A stretch of DNA of 64,000 bases from Pseudoxanthomonas gei (GCF_010119615.1 NZ_QOVG01000001.1:124001-188000); one strand, 5' to 3'; counted from the stretch's first letter, positions 50,139 through 60,857 are shown. Notes: a model not told the origin generated them from the sequence alone. Made by a program: numbers and translations.

Positions 50139-50585
50139 ATGGGACTGCACGGAGTTCAACGGTTGCGGCGACCACTCATCCTCCTGTTGCTGGCGGGCCT
50201 GGTGGCTTGCAAGCGTGATACGCCCGAAGCGGCCCTGCGCGTTCAACTGGCGCAGATGCAGGCCGCGGTCGGGGAGCGCCGGGCAGGGGATTTCATGCAG
50301 GCAGTGGCCTCCGGTTTTTCCGGCAACGACTGCATGGATCGTGCTGCACTGCACAACCTGCTGCGAATGCAAGCGCACGGCAATTCGGCCTTGATCGTTA
50401 CGACCGGTCCAGTGCAGGTGCAAATGCACGGCCAACAGGCCACGATGAAGTTCAAAGCGCACCTGGCGGGTGGCAGCGGACGCTTGCTGCCCGATAGTGC
50501 GCAGACCTATTCAATCACCAGCGGCTGGCGCCAGGAAGAAGGAGAGTGGCGCGCGTATTACGCACAGTGGGAAGCCGTGCATTGA
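50139..50585 (+). CDS. Small lipoprotein, hypothetical
   Basis: From ATG 50139 the 148-residue protein begins with basic residues, a hydrophobic stretch (LILLLLAGLVA) and a lipobox ending in cysteine (GLVAC), so it is a likely lipoprotein. The mature part has no family I recognise; it is rich in Q, M and A (LAQMQAAVGERR), with GGSGRLLPDSAQTY and a W/Y-rich tail (EWRAYYAQWEAVH). An upstream ATG at 50112 is also possible but leaves an odd N-terminus. It is divergent from rpfB, in a 122-base gap. Confidence 0.7.
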   Translation: MGLHGVQRLRRPLILLLLAGLVACKRDTPEAALRVQLAQMQAAVGERRAGDFMQAVASGFSGNDCMDRAALHNLLRMQAHGNSALIVTTGPVQVQMHGQQATMKFKAHLAGGSGRLLPDSAQTYSITSGWRQEEGEWRAYYAQWEAVH

Positions 50586-50620
50586 TTGATACGGAGGATC
50601 AGCGCGTCCCCCACGCGCAC

Positions 50621-51082
50621 TCATCTACATCTGGAATAGGGCGATCCGGCTACCAGTGCCTTGTTGAGTGGGGTCAACGGTGGGCCGCCTTTCCAGCCCT
50701 CATCCTGTCCCGCTACGGTAAGAATGCCTTTCTTCTCGTCCGCATTGAACATCATGATGATCGGGTAACCGTCTGCCTGCTTGTTGCGGAAGGGAAAGAA
50801 AACCCTGCTGATCCCTTCATAGCTGTCGCTGGCACCGCCAAAAAAACTGGCCGCGAATTCAGGGTTGGTGACCCGGGTCCGCGCCGTGGCGACTTCGAAG
50901 GTCATGCCGCCTGCGTCGATGACAATCCGCGGTTGCCGCTTGCAGTCGCCTGCCGGGGCGTAGCGGCCATGAAGATCGCTGAAATCCTTCATGTCACTGA
51001 TTTCCACCGCCTGCACCTGCAGGCAAGCGCCGGCGAGCAGCCACAGTGCACTGATTCCCCATACGGATTTCAGTCGTTGCAT
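50621..51082 (-). CDS. Secreted hypothetical protein (153 aa)
   Basis: The ATG at 51082 is preceded by GGAGGT. The N-terminus (MQRLKSVWGISALWLLAGACLQVQA) is a signal peptide that ends at VQA before VEIS. The mature part has DLHGRYAPAGDCKRQPRIVI, two cysteines and glycine-rich segments (FFGGASDSYEGISRV) and no family I can name. Most likely periplasmic. It converges on the small lipoprotein gene and stands alone, 35 bases from it. Confidence 0.75.
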   Translation of the reverse strand: MQRLKSVWGISALWLLAGACLQVQAVEISDMKDFSDLHGRYAPAGDCKRQPRIVIDAGGMTFEVATARTRVTNPEFAASFFGGASDSYEGISRVFFPFRNKQADGYPIIMMFNADEKKGILTVAGQDEGWKGGPPLTPLNKALVAGSPYSRCR

Positions 51083-51281
51083 GCGCAGGACCTCCAGCAA
51101 GCGAGGGATGGAAACGAGGGACCCGTTCGCGCTATGCCGCGATGCGCCGAATCGCTCCACTCGATGACAACAACGCCCGCTGGCGCTGACGGCGGCCATC
51201 CTTTCCGGCGCGTCACCATCCTGGTCGTGAGCGCGCCCTGCAGTAGCGGGGCAGCGGACTGATCCGTTGCCCCGTGCGGAA

Positions 51282-54044
51282 TCACGCCGCCTTCTTGGCC
51301 GCCAGTTGCCGCAGTACGTAGTGCAGCAGTCCGCCATTGCGGAAATACTCCACTTCCTTGGGCGTAAGCAGCAGGACCTTGGCCTCGAATGCAAGGATGC
51401 TGCCATTGGCGCGGGTGGCGGTTATGGTCGCCTGCTTGCCGGCGCCATCCTGCAAGCCAGTGACGTCGAATACCTCGGACCCGTCCAGGCCCAGGGTCTG
51501 GGCGTTCTCGCCTTCCTTGAACTGCAGTGGCAGGACGCCCATGCCGACCAGGTTGGCGCGATGGATGCGCTCGAAGCTTTCGGCCACGACTGCTTTCACG
51601 CCCAGCAGGTTGGTGCCCTTGGCTGCCCAGTCGCGCGACGAGCCGGTACCGTATTCCTTGCCCGCGAACACTACCAGCGGCACCCCGGCGGCCTTGTATT
51701 TCATCGCCGCGTCGTAGATCGGGAGCTTCTCGCCCGCAGGGTTGGAAGCGCTGAAATAGAGCGTATTCCCACCTTCCTCGCCACCGAACATCAGGTTCTT
51801 GATGCGGATGTTGGCGAACGTGCCGCGCACCATCACATCGTCGTTGCCGCGCCGCGAGCCGTAGCTGTTGAAGTCGGCCGGCTGCACGCCGCGCTCCTGC
51901 AGGAAGCGCCCCGCGGGCGACTCCTTCTTGATGTTGCCGGCAGGCGAGATGTGGTCGGTGGTGATGGAATCCCCGAACAGGCCGAGCACCCGAGCGCCGT
52001 GCACATCGTCGATGCTGCCGACGTCCATGGTCATGCCGTCGAAGTACGGCGGGTTCTTGATGTAGGTCGAAGCCTGGTCCCAGGCATAGGATTCGCCATC
52101 GGGCGATTCGATCCTGGCCCAGCGGCTGTCGCCCTTGAACACGTCGGCGTAATTCTGCGCGAACAGTTCCGGCCCGACGGTTGCCGCGATGGTGTCGCCT
52201 ATTTCCTTGTTGCTGGGCCAGATATCGCGCAGGAACACCTCCTTCCCCTGGGTGTCCTTGCCCAGCGGCTGCGTGGTCAGGTCGATGTTGACGGTGCCGG
52301 CGATCGCATAGGCCACTACCAACGGCGGCGATGCGAGGTAGTTCGCCTTTACTTCGGGATGCACACGGCCTTCGAAATTGCGGTTGCCGGACAGTACCGA
52401 GGCGACAACCAGTTCGTTCTCAGCGATTCCTTTGGAGACCGCATCCGGTAGTGGGCCGGAGTTGCCGATGCACGTGGTGCAGCCATAGCCGACGACGTAG
52501 AAGCCGAGCTTCTCCAGGTCACCCAGCACGTTGGCCTTGCGCAGGTAGTCGGTGACCACCAGCGAGCCCGGCCCAAGCGAGGTCTTGACCCACGGCGCGG
52601 ACTTGAGTCCCTTGGCCACGGCGTTGCGTGCCAGCAGGCCGGCCCCCAGCATCACCGCCGGGTTGGACGTATTGGTGCACGAGGTGATCGCGGCGATGAC
52701 GACCGAGCCATCGCCCAGTTCGGCATCCTGGTCCTGGATGCGGATCTTCGACACCGGCTTGGCGGCCAGTTGCTCGGCCTGCGGTTGCGCCCCGCCTTCC
52801 GCCTTGAACTCGTCGACAGCCAGGCCAACCTTCTTGCGCGTCGCGATAAGAGGCCCGAGGTTTTCGGCGAAATTCGCACCCACCTCCTCCAGCAATACGC
52901 GGTCCTGCGGACGCTTGGGACCCGCCAGCGAAGGACGCACCTCGGCCATGTCCAGTTGCAGGGTGGCCGAATAGATTGCCTCGGGTTGGCCGGGCTCATG
53001 CCACAGGCCCTGGGCCCTGGCGTAGCTCTCCACCAATGCGATCAGCTCGGGCGGACGGCCTGAAAGTCGCAGGTAGGTCAATGATTCCGAATCGATGGGG
53101 AAGATGCCACAGGTGGCGCCGTACTCCGGCGCCATGTTGGCGATGGTGGCGCGATCGGCCAGCGGAAGATGCTGCAGGCCTTCGCCAAAGAATTCCACGA
53201 ACTTCCCGACCACGCCGAACTTGCGCAGCATCTGGGTGACGGTCAGCACCAGGTCGGTGGCGGTGGCGCCTTCGGGCATGCGGCCGGTCAACTTGAAACC
53301 CACCACCTGGGGAATGAGCATGGAAGAAGGCTGCCCCAGCATGGCGGCTTCAGCTTCGATGCCGCCCACGCCCCAGCCCAGCACGCCGAGCCCATTGATC
53401 ATGGTGGTATGGGAATCGGTGCCGAACACCGTGTCCGGGAAGGCAAGCAACTCGCCGTCCACCTCACGCTCCATCACTACGCGCGCCAAGTTCTCCAGGT
53501 TGACCTGGTGGACGATGCCAGTGTTGGGCGGCACCACCTTGAAGTTGCCGAAGGATTTCTGGCCCCAGCGCAGGAAGCTGTACCGCTCCTTGTTGCGCTC
53601 GAATTCGATCTTGCCGTTGAGGTCCAGCGCATCGGGCCGGCCGAACACATCCACCTGCACGGAATGGTCGATGACCAGTTCAGAGGGAATCAGCGGATTG
53701 ATCTGGCTGGCCTTGCCGCCCAGCCTGCCGACCGCATCGCGCATGGCCGCGAGGTCCACGACGCATGGCACTCCGGTGAAGTCCTGCAGCACCACGCGTG
53801 CTGGCATGAAGGCGATCTCGGTGTCCGGTTCGCGGGTGGCATCCCATTGCGCCACGGCTTCGATATGGTTCCGGCCCACCGTCATGCCGCCGTCTTCGTG
53901 GCGCAACAGGTTCTCCAGCAAAATTTTCATGGAGTAGGGCAGGCGGGCGATATCGAAGTGCCGACCCAGCGCGGGCAGGCTGAAATAGGTATAGGACTTG
54001 CCATTGACCTGCAATGAGGTACGGGTGGCGAAGGAATCACTCAT
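51282..54044 (-). CDS. acnA: Aconitate hydratase A
   Basis: AcnA interconverts citrate and isocitrate. The 920 residues start MSDSFATRTSLQVNGKSYTYFSL and include the iron-sulphur cluster ligands in ITSCTNTSNP and GCTTCIGNSGPL, with the fourth-domain motif GKEYGTGSSRDWAAKG near the end. The ATG at 54044 is preceded by AGGAG. It is divergent from vapBC, which lies between it and acnB. Upstream open-frame extension lacks support. Confidence 0.97.
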   Translation of the reverse strand: MSDSFATRTSLQVNGKSYTYFSLPALGRHFDIARLPYSMKILLENLLRHEDGGMTVGRNHIEAVAQWDATREPDTEIAFMPARVVLQDFTGVPCVVDLAAMRDAVGRLGGKASQINPLIPSELVIDHSVQVDVFGRPDALDLNGKIEFERNKERYSFLRWGQKSFGNFKVVPPNTGIVHQVNLENLARVVMEREVDGELLAFPDTVFGTDSHTTMINGLGVLGWGVGGIEAEAAMLGQPSSMLIPQVVGFKLTGRMPEGATATDLVLTVTQMLRKFGVVGKFVEFFGEGLQHLPLADRATIANMAPEYGATCGIFPIDSESLTYLRLSGRPPELIALVESYARAQGLWHEPGQPEAIYSATLQLDMAEVRPSLAGPKRPQDRVLLEEVGANFAENLGPLIATRKKVGLAVDEFKAEGGAQPQAEQLAAKPVSKIRIQDQDAELGDGSVVIAAITSCTNTSNPAVMLGAGLLARNAVAKGLKSAPWVKTSLGPGSLVVTDYLRKANVLGDLEKLGFYVVGYGCTTCIGNSGPLPDAVSKGIAENELVVASVLSGNRNFEGRVHPEVKANYLASPPLVVAYAIAGTVNIDLTTQPLGKDTQGKEVFLRDIWPSNKEIGDTIAATVGPELFAQNYADVFKGDSRWARIESPDGESYAWDQASTYIKNPPYFDGMTMDVGSIDDVHGARVLGLFGDSITTDHISPAGNIKKESPAGRFLQERGVQPADFNSYGSRRGNDDVMVRGTFANIRIKNLMFGGEEGGNTLYFSASNPAGEKLPIYDAAMKYKAAGVPLVVFAGKEYGTGSSRDWAAKGTNLLGVKAVVAESFERIHRANLVGMGVLPLQFKEGENAQTLGLDGSEVFDVTGLQDGAGKQATITATRANGSILAFEAKVLLLTPKEVEYFRNGGLLHYVLRQLAAKKAA

Positions 54045-54197
54045 TCGGAGGCTCCTGTAGCAGGGGAAAGACGCGAAGCGCGCCGGTGAGAAGCCAGAAA
54101 CCGTAGGTCCTGGCAGGCAGTCGCTGATTATCGCCGCATGTGGGCGCGCAGGCCCTGCGACCAAGGCCGCATGACCGGCACTGGGCAGTATGCGCGC

Positions 54198-54226
54198 TTG
54201 AGTATGGATAATGAAGTACGTATTAT
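54198..54226 (+). promoter_or_regulatory. Promoter of vapBC
   Basis: A -35 TTGAGT (54198-54203) and -10 TATTAT (54221-54226) are separated by exactly 17 bp, and GAGGAG lies between the expected start site and the antitoxin ATG. The spacer region contains an imperfect palindrome around AAGTACGTATT, a possible operator. Confidence 0.68.
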
Positions 54227-54250
54227 TCAGGCATACCGAGGAGCGCCACG

Positions 54251-54496
54251 ATGGAAGCAACCGTTGCCGAAAGAGGCCAGATCACGCTGCCCAAGGCGGT
54301 CCGGGATGCGCTGGGCCTGACCAAGGGCACCACCCTGAAGGTCGAACTGGACGGGGGTCGCATCATCCTGCGCAAGGACGTGAGTGAGGCACTGCGCAAG
54401 GTCCGCGGCCAATTCAAGCTGGTCGATGGACTGGGCAGCACCGATGAGGCACTGCGTGCGATCCGGGGCCGCGCCCCCGGGGACCCGCTGGAGTGA
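54251..54496 (+). CDS. vapB: AbrB-family antitoxin VapB
   Basis: The 81-residue protein has the SpoVT/AbrB swapped-hairpin domain: MEATVAERGQITLPKAVRD, ALGLTKGTTLKVELDGGRIIL. The C-terminal part (SEALRKVRGQFKLVDGLG) is the usual toxin-binding tail. The ATG at 54251 lies after GAGGAG. Its TGA overlaps the GTG start of vapC by four bases, so the two are coupled. The module likely represses itself at the promoter above. Confidence 0.9.
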   Translation: MEATVAERGQITLPKAVRDALGLTKGTTLKVELDGGRIILRKDVSEALRKVRGQFKLVDGLGSTDEALRAIRGRAPGDPLE

Positions 54497-54900
54497 TCGC
54501 GCTCGACTCATCGGTACTGCTCGACATCCTGGTCGGCGATCCGGTCCACGCCGAAGCGTCCGAACAATGCGTCGCCGATGCCCTCGCGCGCGAGGACGTG
54601 GTCGTATGCGACGCGGTGGTAGCCGAGGTGCAGGCCATGCTGGATACCTCGGTCAGCCTGATGGATACGCTGACATCGCTGGGCATCCGCTTCCTGCCCA
54701 CCCAGGAAGCCGCGGCGATGCGGGCAGGGCACATGAACAAGCGGTTCCGCGCGCGCGGCGGCAAGCGCGAACGCGTCGTCGCCGATTTCCTGATCGGTGC
54801 GCACGCACTTCTGCAATGCGACGGGTTGATCACCCGCGATGAAGATTTTTTCCACGACTACTACAAAGGGTTGAAGGTCGTCGTTCCCAAGACGTCCTGA
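54493..54900 (+). CDS. vapC: PIN-domain toxin VapC
   Basis: VapC toxins are Mg-dependent RNases. The 135-residue protein begins at a GTG with [13 protein letters not shown] and has the acidic PIN residues D5, E45, D98 and D116 (the last in ITRDEDFF). [10 protein letters not shown] and [15 protein letters not shown] are typical. The start overlaps the vapB stop (GTGA). The pair sits between acnA and acnB; acnB begins 32 bases after its stop, in the same direction. Confidence 0.93.
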   Translation: MIALDSSVLLDILVGDPVHAEASEQCVADALAREDVVVCDAVVAEVQAMLDTSVSLMDTLTSLGIRFLPTQEAAAMRAGHMNKRFRARGGKRERVVADFLIGAHALLQCDGLITRDEDFFHDYYKGLKVVVPKTS

Positions 54901-54932
54901 AATCCGCAACTGACCTATTCACGGAGAACACC

Positions 54933-57518
54933 ATGCTGCAAGCCTACCGCCAACACGTTGCCGAACGCGCAGCGCTCGGAATCCCGCCGCTGCCATTGTC
55001 GGCGCACCAGACCGCCGACGTGATCGAACTGCTGAAGGCGCCGCCCGCGGGCGAGGAAGCCTTCCTGGTGGATCTCATCACCTATCGCGTGCCCGCAGGC
55101 GTCGATGACGCCGCCAAGGTGAAGGCGTCCTATTTGGCCGCCGTGGCTTTCGGCAGCGAGCAGTGCGCGCTGATCTCCCGTGAACGCGCTACCGAACTGC
55201 TCGGCACCATGCTGGGCGGCTACAACATCCACCCGCTGGTGGAGCTTCTGGATGATGCGCGGCTTGCCCAGATCGCCGCCGAGGCTTTGAAGAAGACCCT
55301 GCTGGTGTTCGACGCCTTCCACGACGTCAAGGACAAGGCTGACGCCGGCAACGCGCAGGCGCAAGCCGTGCTGAAGAGCTGGGCCGAAGCCGAGTGGTTC
55401 ACCAGCCGTCCGGAAGTACCGCAAAGCCTGACCGTCACCGTGCTCAAGGTCACTGGCGAAACCAATACCGACGACCTGTCGCCTGCGCCCGATGCGACCA
55501 CGCGTCCTGATATCCCGTTGCATGCGCTGGCAATGCTGAAGAACCGACGCGACGGCATCACCCCGGAAGAAGACGGCAAGCGCGGCCCGGTGAAGTTCAT
55601 CGAGTCTCTGAAGGAAAAGGGCAACCTGGTCGCCTATGTCGGCGACGTGGTGGGTACCGGGTCTTCGCGCAAATCGGCCACCAATTCGGTACTTTGGTTC
55701 ACCGGTGAAGACATCCCGTTCATACCGAACAAGCGCTTCGGCGGTGTGTGCCTGGGCAGCAAGATCGCGCCCATCTTCTACAACACCATGGAAGACGCCG
55801 GCGCGCTGCCGATCGAGCTCGATGTCACCCAGATGCACATGGGCGACGTGGTGGAGCTGCGTCCGTACGAGGGCAAGGCACTCAAGAACGGCGTAGTGAT
55901 CGCAGAATTCCAGGTCAAGTCAGAAGTGCTGTTCGACGAGGTCCGCGCCGGTGGCCGCATTCCGTTGATCATCGGCCGCGGCCTGACCGCCAAGGCGCGT
56001 GAGGCGCTGGGTTTGCCGGCCTCCACCCTGTTCCGCCTGCCGCAGGTACCCGCCGACACCGGAAAGGGTTTCACCCTGGCGCAGAAGATGGTCGGCCGCG
56101 CCTGCGGCCTGCCGGAAGGCGAGGGCATGCGCCCGGGCACGTACTGCGAACCCAGGATGACCTCGGTCGGTTCGCAGGACACCACCGGCCCGATGACCCG
56201 CGACGAGCTGAAGGACCTGGCCTGCCTGGGCTTCAGCGCCGACCTCGTTATGCAGTCGTTCTGCCATACCGCGGCCTATCCGAAATCGGTGGACGTGAAG
56301 ACCCACCACGAGCTGCCTGCCTTCATCAGCACGCGCGGCGGCATTCCGCTGCGTCCAGGTGACGGCATCATCCACAGCTGGCTCAATCGCATGCTGCTGC
56401 CCGATACCGTGGGCACCGGCGGCGACTCGCACACGCGTTTCCCGATCGGCATCTCCTTCCCGGCCGGCTCCGGCCTGGTGGCCTTCGCGGCTGCCACCGG
56501 GGTGATGCCGCTGGACATGCCCGAGTCGGTGCTGGTGCGCTTCAAGGGCGAGTTGCAGCCCGGCGTCACCCTGCGCGACCTGGTCAATGCGATCCCGCTG
56601 TACGCCATCAAGGCGGGCCTGCTGACCGTGGCCAAGCAGGGCAAGAAGAACATCTTTTCCGGGCGCATCCTCGAGATCGAGGGCTTGCCGGACCTGAAGG
56701 TCGAGCAGGCGTTCGAACTGTCCGACGCGTCGGCCGAACGCTCCGCCGCCGGCTGCACCGTGCACCTGGACAAGGCGCCGATCATCGAATACATCAACAG
56801 CAACATCGTGATGCTGAAGTGGATGATCGCCGAGGGCTACCAGGACGTGCGTTCCATCACCCGCCGCATCAAGGCCATGGAAGCCTGGCTGGCCAATCCG
56901 CAGCTGTTGGCCCGCGATGCGGATGCCGAATACGCGGCCGTCATCGACATCGACCTGGCCGACGTGCATGAACCCATCGTGGCCTGCCCGAACGATCCGG
57001 ATGACGTCAGGACGCTGTCGGAAGTGGCCGGCGCGGTGATCGAGGAAGTGTTCATCGGCTCGTGCATGACCAACATCGGCCATTTCCGCGCGGCTTCGAA
57101 ACTACTGGAAGGCAGGCGCGACATTCCGACCAAGCTGTGGGTGGCGCCGCCGACCAAAATGGATGCTGCTGAACTGACCAAGGAAGGCCACTACGGCACC
57201 TTCGGTGCGGCCGGTGCACGGATGGAAATGCCGGGTTGCTCGCTGTGCATGGGCAACCAGGCCCAGGTGCGCGAAGGCGCCACCGTGTTTTCCACCAGCA
57301 CCCGCAACTTCCCCAATCGCCTGGGCAAGAACTCCAATGTGTACCTGGGATCGGCCGAGCTGGCAGCGATCTGCTCACGCTTGGGACGCATTCCGACGAA
57401 GGCCGAATACATGGCTGACATCGGCGTGCTGGATGCGAGCAGCGCCGACATCTACCGCTACATGAACTTCGACCAGATCGAGGACTACAAGGACGTAGCC
57501 GACACCGTAACTGCCTGA
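54933..57518 (+). CDS. acnB: Bifunctional aconitate hydratase B (RpfA)
   Basis: AcnB is the main TCA-cycle aconitase; the Xanthomonas homologue near the rpf cluster was named RpfA. The 861 residues start [17 protein letters not shown], with the HEAT-like domain, [16 protein letters not shown], and iron-sulphur ligands in [12 protein letters not shown] and [12 protein letters not shown]. The ATG has CGGAG upstream. It follows vapC by 32 bases, so vapBC transcription may run into it. A strong terminator follows. Confidence 0.97.
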   Translation: MLQAYRQHVAERAALGIPPLPLSAHQTADVIELLKAPPAGEEAFLVDLITYRVPAGVDDAAKVKASYLAAVAFGSEQCALISRERATELLGTMLGGYNIHPLVELLDDARLAQIAAEALKKTLLVFDAFHDVKDKADAGNAQAQAVLKSWAEAEWFTSRPEVPQSLTVTVLKVTGETNTDDLSPAPDATTRPDIPLHALAMLKNRRDGITPEEDGKRGPVKFIESLKEKGNLVAYVGDVVGTGSSRKSATNSVLWFTGEDIPFIPNKRFGGVCLGSKIAPIFYNTMEDAGALPIELDVTQMHMGDVVELRPYEGKALKNGVVIAEFQVKSEVLFDEVRAGGRIPLIIGRGLTAKAREALGLPASTLFRLPQVPADTGKGFTLAQKMVGRACGLPEGEGMRPGTYCEPRMTSVGSQDTTGPMTRDELKDLACLGFSADLVMQSFCHTAAYPKSVDVKTHHELPAFISTRGGIPLRPGDGIIHSWLNRMLLPDTVGTGGDSHTRFPIGISFPAGSGLVAFAAATGVMPLDMPESVLVRFKGELQPGVTLRDLVNAIPLYAIKAGLLTVAKQGKKNIFSGRILEIEGLPDLKVEQAFELSDASAERSAAGCTVHLDKAPIIEYINSNIVMLKWMIAEGYQDVRSITRRIKAMEAWLANPQLLARDADAEYAAVIDIDLADVHEPIVACPNDPDDVRTLSEVAGAVIEEVFIGSCMTNIGHFRAASKLLEGRRDIPTKLWVAPPTKMDAAELTKEGHYGTFGAAGARMEMPGCSLCMGNQAQVREGATVFSTSTRNFPNRLGKNSNVYLGSAELAAICSRLGRIPTKAEYMADIGVLDASSADIYRYMNFDQIEDYKDVADTVTA

Positions 57519-57541
57519 AATATTTCTTGATCGACCTGAAC

Positions 57542-57572
57542 AAAAAAAGCCCGGCATGCGCCGGGCTTTTTT
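57542..57572. terminator. Bidirectional terminator between acnB and hflD
   Basis: Stem AGCCCGGC/GCCGGGCT (57548-57555 with 57560-57567) with an A-run before it and a T-run after it. It serves acnB on the plus strand and hflD on the minus strand. Confidence 0.93.
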
Positions 57573-57588
57573 CATGCTTCAGTCGGGT

Positions 57589-58203
57589 TCAGCGCAAGTG
57601 GTCGCTGGCGGCATCGGCCATGGCCCGGCGCGAGAGCAGGAAGTCCCAGTAGCTGCCACCCAGTTGGCGCCACAGCACGGCAGAGCGCACGGCAGCGAGC
57701 AGGATGGCGCGGATCTCGGCCACCACGCCCGGCTGGCCCAGGTAATGCGGATTGCCCTGGATCATGACCCGGGGACGCAGGTGGCTGATCGTGTCCGCAT
57801 AAAGGCCTCCCAACGCAGACAGCACGTCAGGATGCGTGCTGCCTTTTTCCTCTGCCTGCGAGGCGATTTCCGCGATGCCGCCGCTGACCGCGGCCACGGT
57901 GTTGGTTTCCCCCACGAAACGCCGCTCCAGTTGCAGCACCGACAGCGCAAGCCTCGGCAGTCCCTCGTCGCCGGCGGGCTCCTTGTTGAAGTAGTCGCGC
58001 AACAGCTTCAGTCCGGGCGCCAGCGCCGCAGCTTGGCCATAGACCTCGCCGGGCGAGTCGGCATCGATGCGGAAGATGCTGTCCACTGCGGTCTGCACGA
58101 CCGCCGCATCGGATTGCCCGGTCTCGGCGATGCGCCGGACCTGCGCCAGTGCCTGGACCACGCCGGCCAGGGCCAGCACGCGTTCCGAAAGGGGTCTGCT
58201 CAA
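57589..58203 (-). CDS. hflD: High-frequency lysogenization protein HflD homolog
   Basis: HflD is a membrane-associated helical protein best known for binding phage lambda CII in E. coli. The 204 residues start [21 protein letters not shown], with [14 protein letters not shown] and [13 protein letters not shown] then [24 protein letters not shown], the family blocks. The start codon is TTG at 58203, overlapping the mnmA stop as TTGA, with GGAG eight bases upstream. The order nudJ-mnmA-hflD is the same as in E. coli. Confidence 0.92.
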   Translation of the reverse strand: MSRPLSERVLALAGVVQALAQVRRIAETGQSDAAVVQTAVDSIFRIDADSPGEVYGQAAALAPGLKLLRDYFNKEPAGDEGLPRLALSVLQLERRFVGETNTVAAVSGGIAEIASQAEEKGSTHPDVLSALGGLYADTISHLRPRVMIQGNPHYLGQPGVVAEIRAILLAAVRSAVLWRQLGGSYWDFLLSRRAMADAASDHLR

Positions 58204-59318
58204 GCTGCCTGCTCCGATAATTGTTGTTCAAGTGGTGCATTGGTCCGCGCAATCACCGCCCCGCCCAGGCATTCGTCGTCCCGGTAAAGGACCACCGATT
58301 GACCAGGGGTTACCGCACGCTGCGGCTGGCTGAATTGCACGGTGAGGGTTCCATCTTCGGCCACGTCGACGCTGCACGGTTCGTCGGCCTGCCGGTAACG
58401 GGTCTGTGCAGTGCATTGGAAGCTGGCTGCAGGCGCAGTGCCTGCCACCCAGTGGACCGCCTCGGACCACAGCCGGGTGGAGTGCAGGAACGGGCTCGCC
58501 GTATCCTGGTCCACATAGAGGATGTTGCGCGCCACGTCCTTGCCGACCACGTACCAGGGCGCGGCGCCACGGCCGCGCACGCCACCGATCTGCAGGCCCT
58601 CGCGCTGGCCAAGGGTGAAATAGAAGACGCCCGGATGCTCGCCGATCCTCACTCCGTTCGGGTCCTGCATCTCACCGGCCTTGGCCGGCAGGTAACGCCC
58701 CAGGAATTCGCGGAAGTCGCGTTCGCCGATGAAACAGATGCCGGTGGAGTCCTTCTTGTCGTGCGTGGGCAAACCGGCGTCGCGGGCGATCCCGCGCAAC
58801 TGCGATTTGTGGATATCGCCAATTGGAAACAGGGTCGCCGACAAGGCTGCCTGCCCCAGCTGGTGCAGGAAATAGCTCTGATCCTTGCTGCGGTCGACTG
58901 CGCGAAGCAGCTTGAAGATTCCGCCTTCGCCGGCAATGCGCGCGTAATGCCCTGTCGCGATTTTCTCCGCGCCCAGTTCGCGCGCCGCATCGAGGAAATG
59001 CTTGAATTTCACCTCGCGATTGCACAACACATCCGGATTAGGGGTGCGGCCGCGCGCGTACTCGGCAAGGAAATGCGAGAACACGCCTTCCCAGTATTCA
59101 GCGGAGAAATCGCGGAAATGGAAGGGCATGCCGAGCTTGCCGCACACCGCCACGGCGTCGCGGCGGTCGTCCTCGGCACGGCAATCGCCGCTGCCGTCAT
59201 CGGCCCAGTTCTGCATGAAAAGGCCGGCTGCCGACTCGCCGGCACGCGCCAGCTTAAGTGCCGCGACCGAAGAATCGACGCCACCGGACATGCCCACGAT
59301 GACGCGCGGCGCGCTCAT
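58200..59318 (-). CDS. mnmA: tRNA-specific 2-thiouridylase MnmA
   Basis: MnmA thiolates U34 of tRNA-Lys, Glu and Gln. The 372 residues start [20 protein letters not shown], the PP-loop. [12 protein letters not shown] contains the catalytic cysteine and [17 protein letters not shown] is the second active block. The ATG at 59318 overlaps the upstream nudJ stop (ATGA) and the hflD start overlaps its own stop, so the three genes are coupled. The open frame extends upstream to 59441 but without support. Confidence 0.97.
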   Translation of the reverse strand: MSAPRVIVGMSGGVDSSVAALKLARAGESAAGLFMQNWADDGSGDCRAEDDRRDAVAVCGKLGMPFHFRDFSAEYWEGVFSHFLAEYARGRTPNPDVLCNREVKFKHFLDAARELGAEKIATGHYARIAGEGGIFKLLRAVDRSKDQSYFLHQLGQAALSATLFPIGDIHKSQLRGIARDAGLPTHDKKDSTGICFIGERDFREFLGRYLPAKAGEMQDPNGVRIGEHPGVFYFTLGQREGLQIGGVRGRGAAPWYVVGKDVARNILYVDQDTASPFLHSTRLWSEAVHWVAGTAPAASFQCTAQTRYRQADEPCSVDVAEDGTLTVQFSQPQRAVTPGQSVVLYRDDECLGGAVIARTNAPLEQQLSEQAA

Positions 59319-59791
59319 GCGAGCTGCTGGACCATGGACAGCGGCGAACGCCGGCCCGCGAGGAAATCCTGCACCACCTGCCAGACCAGCGGGCTGCGGT
59401 GGCGTGAGTGCTCGGCCTGCAGCTCCTCGGGGGTCATCCACAGCGCCTGCACGATGCCTTCGTCCAGCGCACGGGTCGCGTCATGGGCCACGGGTTCGGC
59501 GGCGAATGCGAAACGGAGATAGTGGCGGCCACCGGCTCCGTCCGAATCGGCGGCCTTCCACTGATAGGCACCGATGAAGGCGGTGAGGTTCACGTCCCAA
59601 CCGGTTTCCTCGCGCGTTTCGCGCAGGGCCGCGTCGGCCAGACTTTCGTCAGGCTCCAGGTGCCCAGCCGGCTGGTTGAACACCAGCTTGCCCTGCGCGC
59701 GTTCCTCGACCATCAACAGCCGGCCTTCCCGCACCACCACCGTGGCCACGGTGACGTCGGGCTGCCAGAAGCGGCCTTCGCGGTAGCTCAT
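59315..59791 (-). CDS. nudJ: Nudix hydrolase, NudJ-like phosphatase
   Basis: The 158-residue protein contains the Nudix box in [20 protein letters not shown] plus TGWD, with the characteristic glutamates for metal binding. Family members of this neighbourhood (NudJ/YmfB) hydrolyse thiamine pyrophosphate precursors and nucleotides; substrate preference here is not known. It begins [19 protein letters not shown]. It is first in the nudJ-mnmA-hflD operon, overlapping mnmA by four bases. Confidence 0.9.
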   Translation of the reverse strand: MSYREGRFWQPDVTVATVVVREGRLLMVEERAQGKLVFNQPAGHLEPDESLADAALRETREETGWDVNLTAFIGAYQWKAADSDGAGGRHYLRFAFAAEPVAHDATRALDEGIVQALWMTPEELQAEHSRHRSPLVWQVVQDFLAGRRSPLSMVQQLA

Positions 59792-60301
59792 TTACAAATC
59801 GTCCTTGCCAGGCGTCAATTCGGCTTCCATCTGGTCGGCCAGCGTGACCGCCGAATCGATGGCGTCATCGAGCTCTTCCTTGCCGGCGTCGGCGGCGATC
59901 TTGACCACGAACACCGCGTTCCGGCCCTGCTTGACCCAGCCGCCCAGCTTGGCGTCGCCGGAAGCCTCCAGCAGGCGGTTGGCAATCCGCGCGGGGAAGT
60001 CTCCGTCCGGAGACGCGTATCCCGGCGACCAGATTTCGCGCACCGCATGGCTTCCATAGGTTTCAACCGGCGAACGCACGTACACGATCTGGCTGCGGTC
60101 CGTCTCGTCCACTGCGAACACCAGCTTGAAATCGTTGTCTTCATCGACCTCGTAGTCGTACTCCAGCGCTGACAGCTGGGCCTTTATTCGGGCATCGGCA
60201 GACGAGCCGTCGCGGGCAGCCTCGGCGTGGGCGGGCAGGGACAGGGCAAGGATCACTCCTGCGGCAAGCACAAGCGGGGAGTGGGACAATTTCGAGTGCA
60301 A
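59792..60301 (-). CDS. Secreted hypothetical protein (169 aa)
   Basis: A signal peptide ([20 protein letters not shown], ending at AHA before EAAR) suggests export to the periplasm. The mature part contains [20 protein letters not shown] and [20 protein letters not shown], reminiscent of YbjN-like proteins, but I am not sure of the family. The C-terminus is acidic ([18 protein letters not shown]). It ends immediately before nudJ and may be the first gene of that operon. It is divergent from clpS, 71 bases away. Confidence 0.75.
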   Translation of the reverse strand: MHSKLSHSPLVLAAGVILALSLPAHAEAARDGSSADARIKAQLSALEYDYEVDEDNDFKLVFAVDETDRSQIVYVRSPVETYGSHAVREIWSPGYASPDGDFPARIANRLLEASGDAKLGGWVKQGRNAVFVVKIAADAGKEELDDAIDSAVTLADQMEAELTPGKDDL

Positions 60302-60360
60302 AGCGGTTCTCCGGTCCGGACACTGAATTGTGCGGGCAGTCGCCCAGCCCGTCCAATCCG

Positions 60361-60366
60361 TATAAT
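60361..60366 (+). promoter_or_regulatory. Consensus -10 box immediately before clpS
   Basis: A perfect TATAAT ends seven bases before the clpS ATG, so transcription would start at about the first codon. No strong -35 is visible at normal spacing (AGTCGC at 17 bp). Confidence 0.6.
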
Positions 60367-60372
60367 TCTCCC

Positions 60373-60693
60373 ATGCCCCCGAATACCGAACACGAACGCG
60401 ACCATGGCGTGATGGTCGAGACCAGCAAGCCTGAAGTGGCGCGACCGCCGCTTTACCAGGTGATGCTGCTCAATGACGACTACACACCGATGGATTTCGT
60501 GGTGCTGGTGCTGCAGCAGTTCTTCGCCATGGATATCGAGAAAGCCACCCAGGTGATGCTGCACGTGCATACCCGGGGCCGCGGCGTCTGTGGCGTGTAC
60601 ACCCGTGAAGTGGCTGAATCGAAGGTCTCGCAGGTCAACGAGTACGCCCGCATGAGCCAGCATCCGTTGCTCTGCACGATGGAAAAGGCCTGA
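60373..60693 (+). CDS. clpS: ATP-dependent Clp protease adapter ClpS
   Basis: ClpS delivers N-degron substrates to ClpA. The 106 residues have the disordered N-terminus ([21 protein letters not shown]) and the core [24 protein letters not shown], with [30 protein letters not shown] contains the N-degron pocket residues. The ATG at 60373 agrees with the family start and lies only seven bases after a TATAAT box with no ribosome-binding site, suggesting a leaderless mRNA. clpA follows 165 bases later. Confidence 0.95.
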   Translation: MPPNTEHERDHGVMVETSKPEVARPPLYQVMLLNDDYTPMDFVVLVLQQFFAMDIEKATQVMLHVHTRGRGVCGVYTREVAESKVSQVNEYARMSQHPLLCTMEKA

Positions 60694-60857
60694 GGGCCGG
60701 GAAGGGGGAAGGGCAAAGAGGGAAAGCCGCCTTAACCCTTTGCCATTTACCCTTCACCCTTCACTGCTTTCCATATCCTGAACAGTGAAACCCGACAGGG
60801 CTGTGGAAATCGGCTATACAGGCCTCATATTGTGGGGAACGGCAGTCGGAGTAACCC

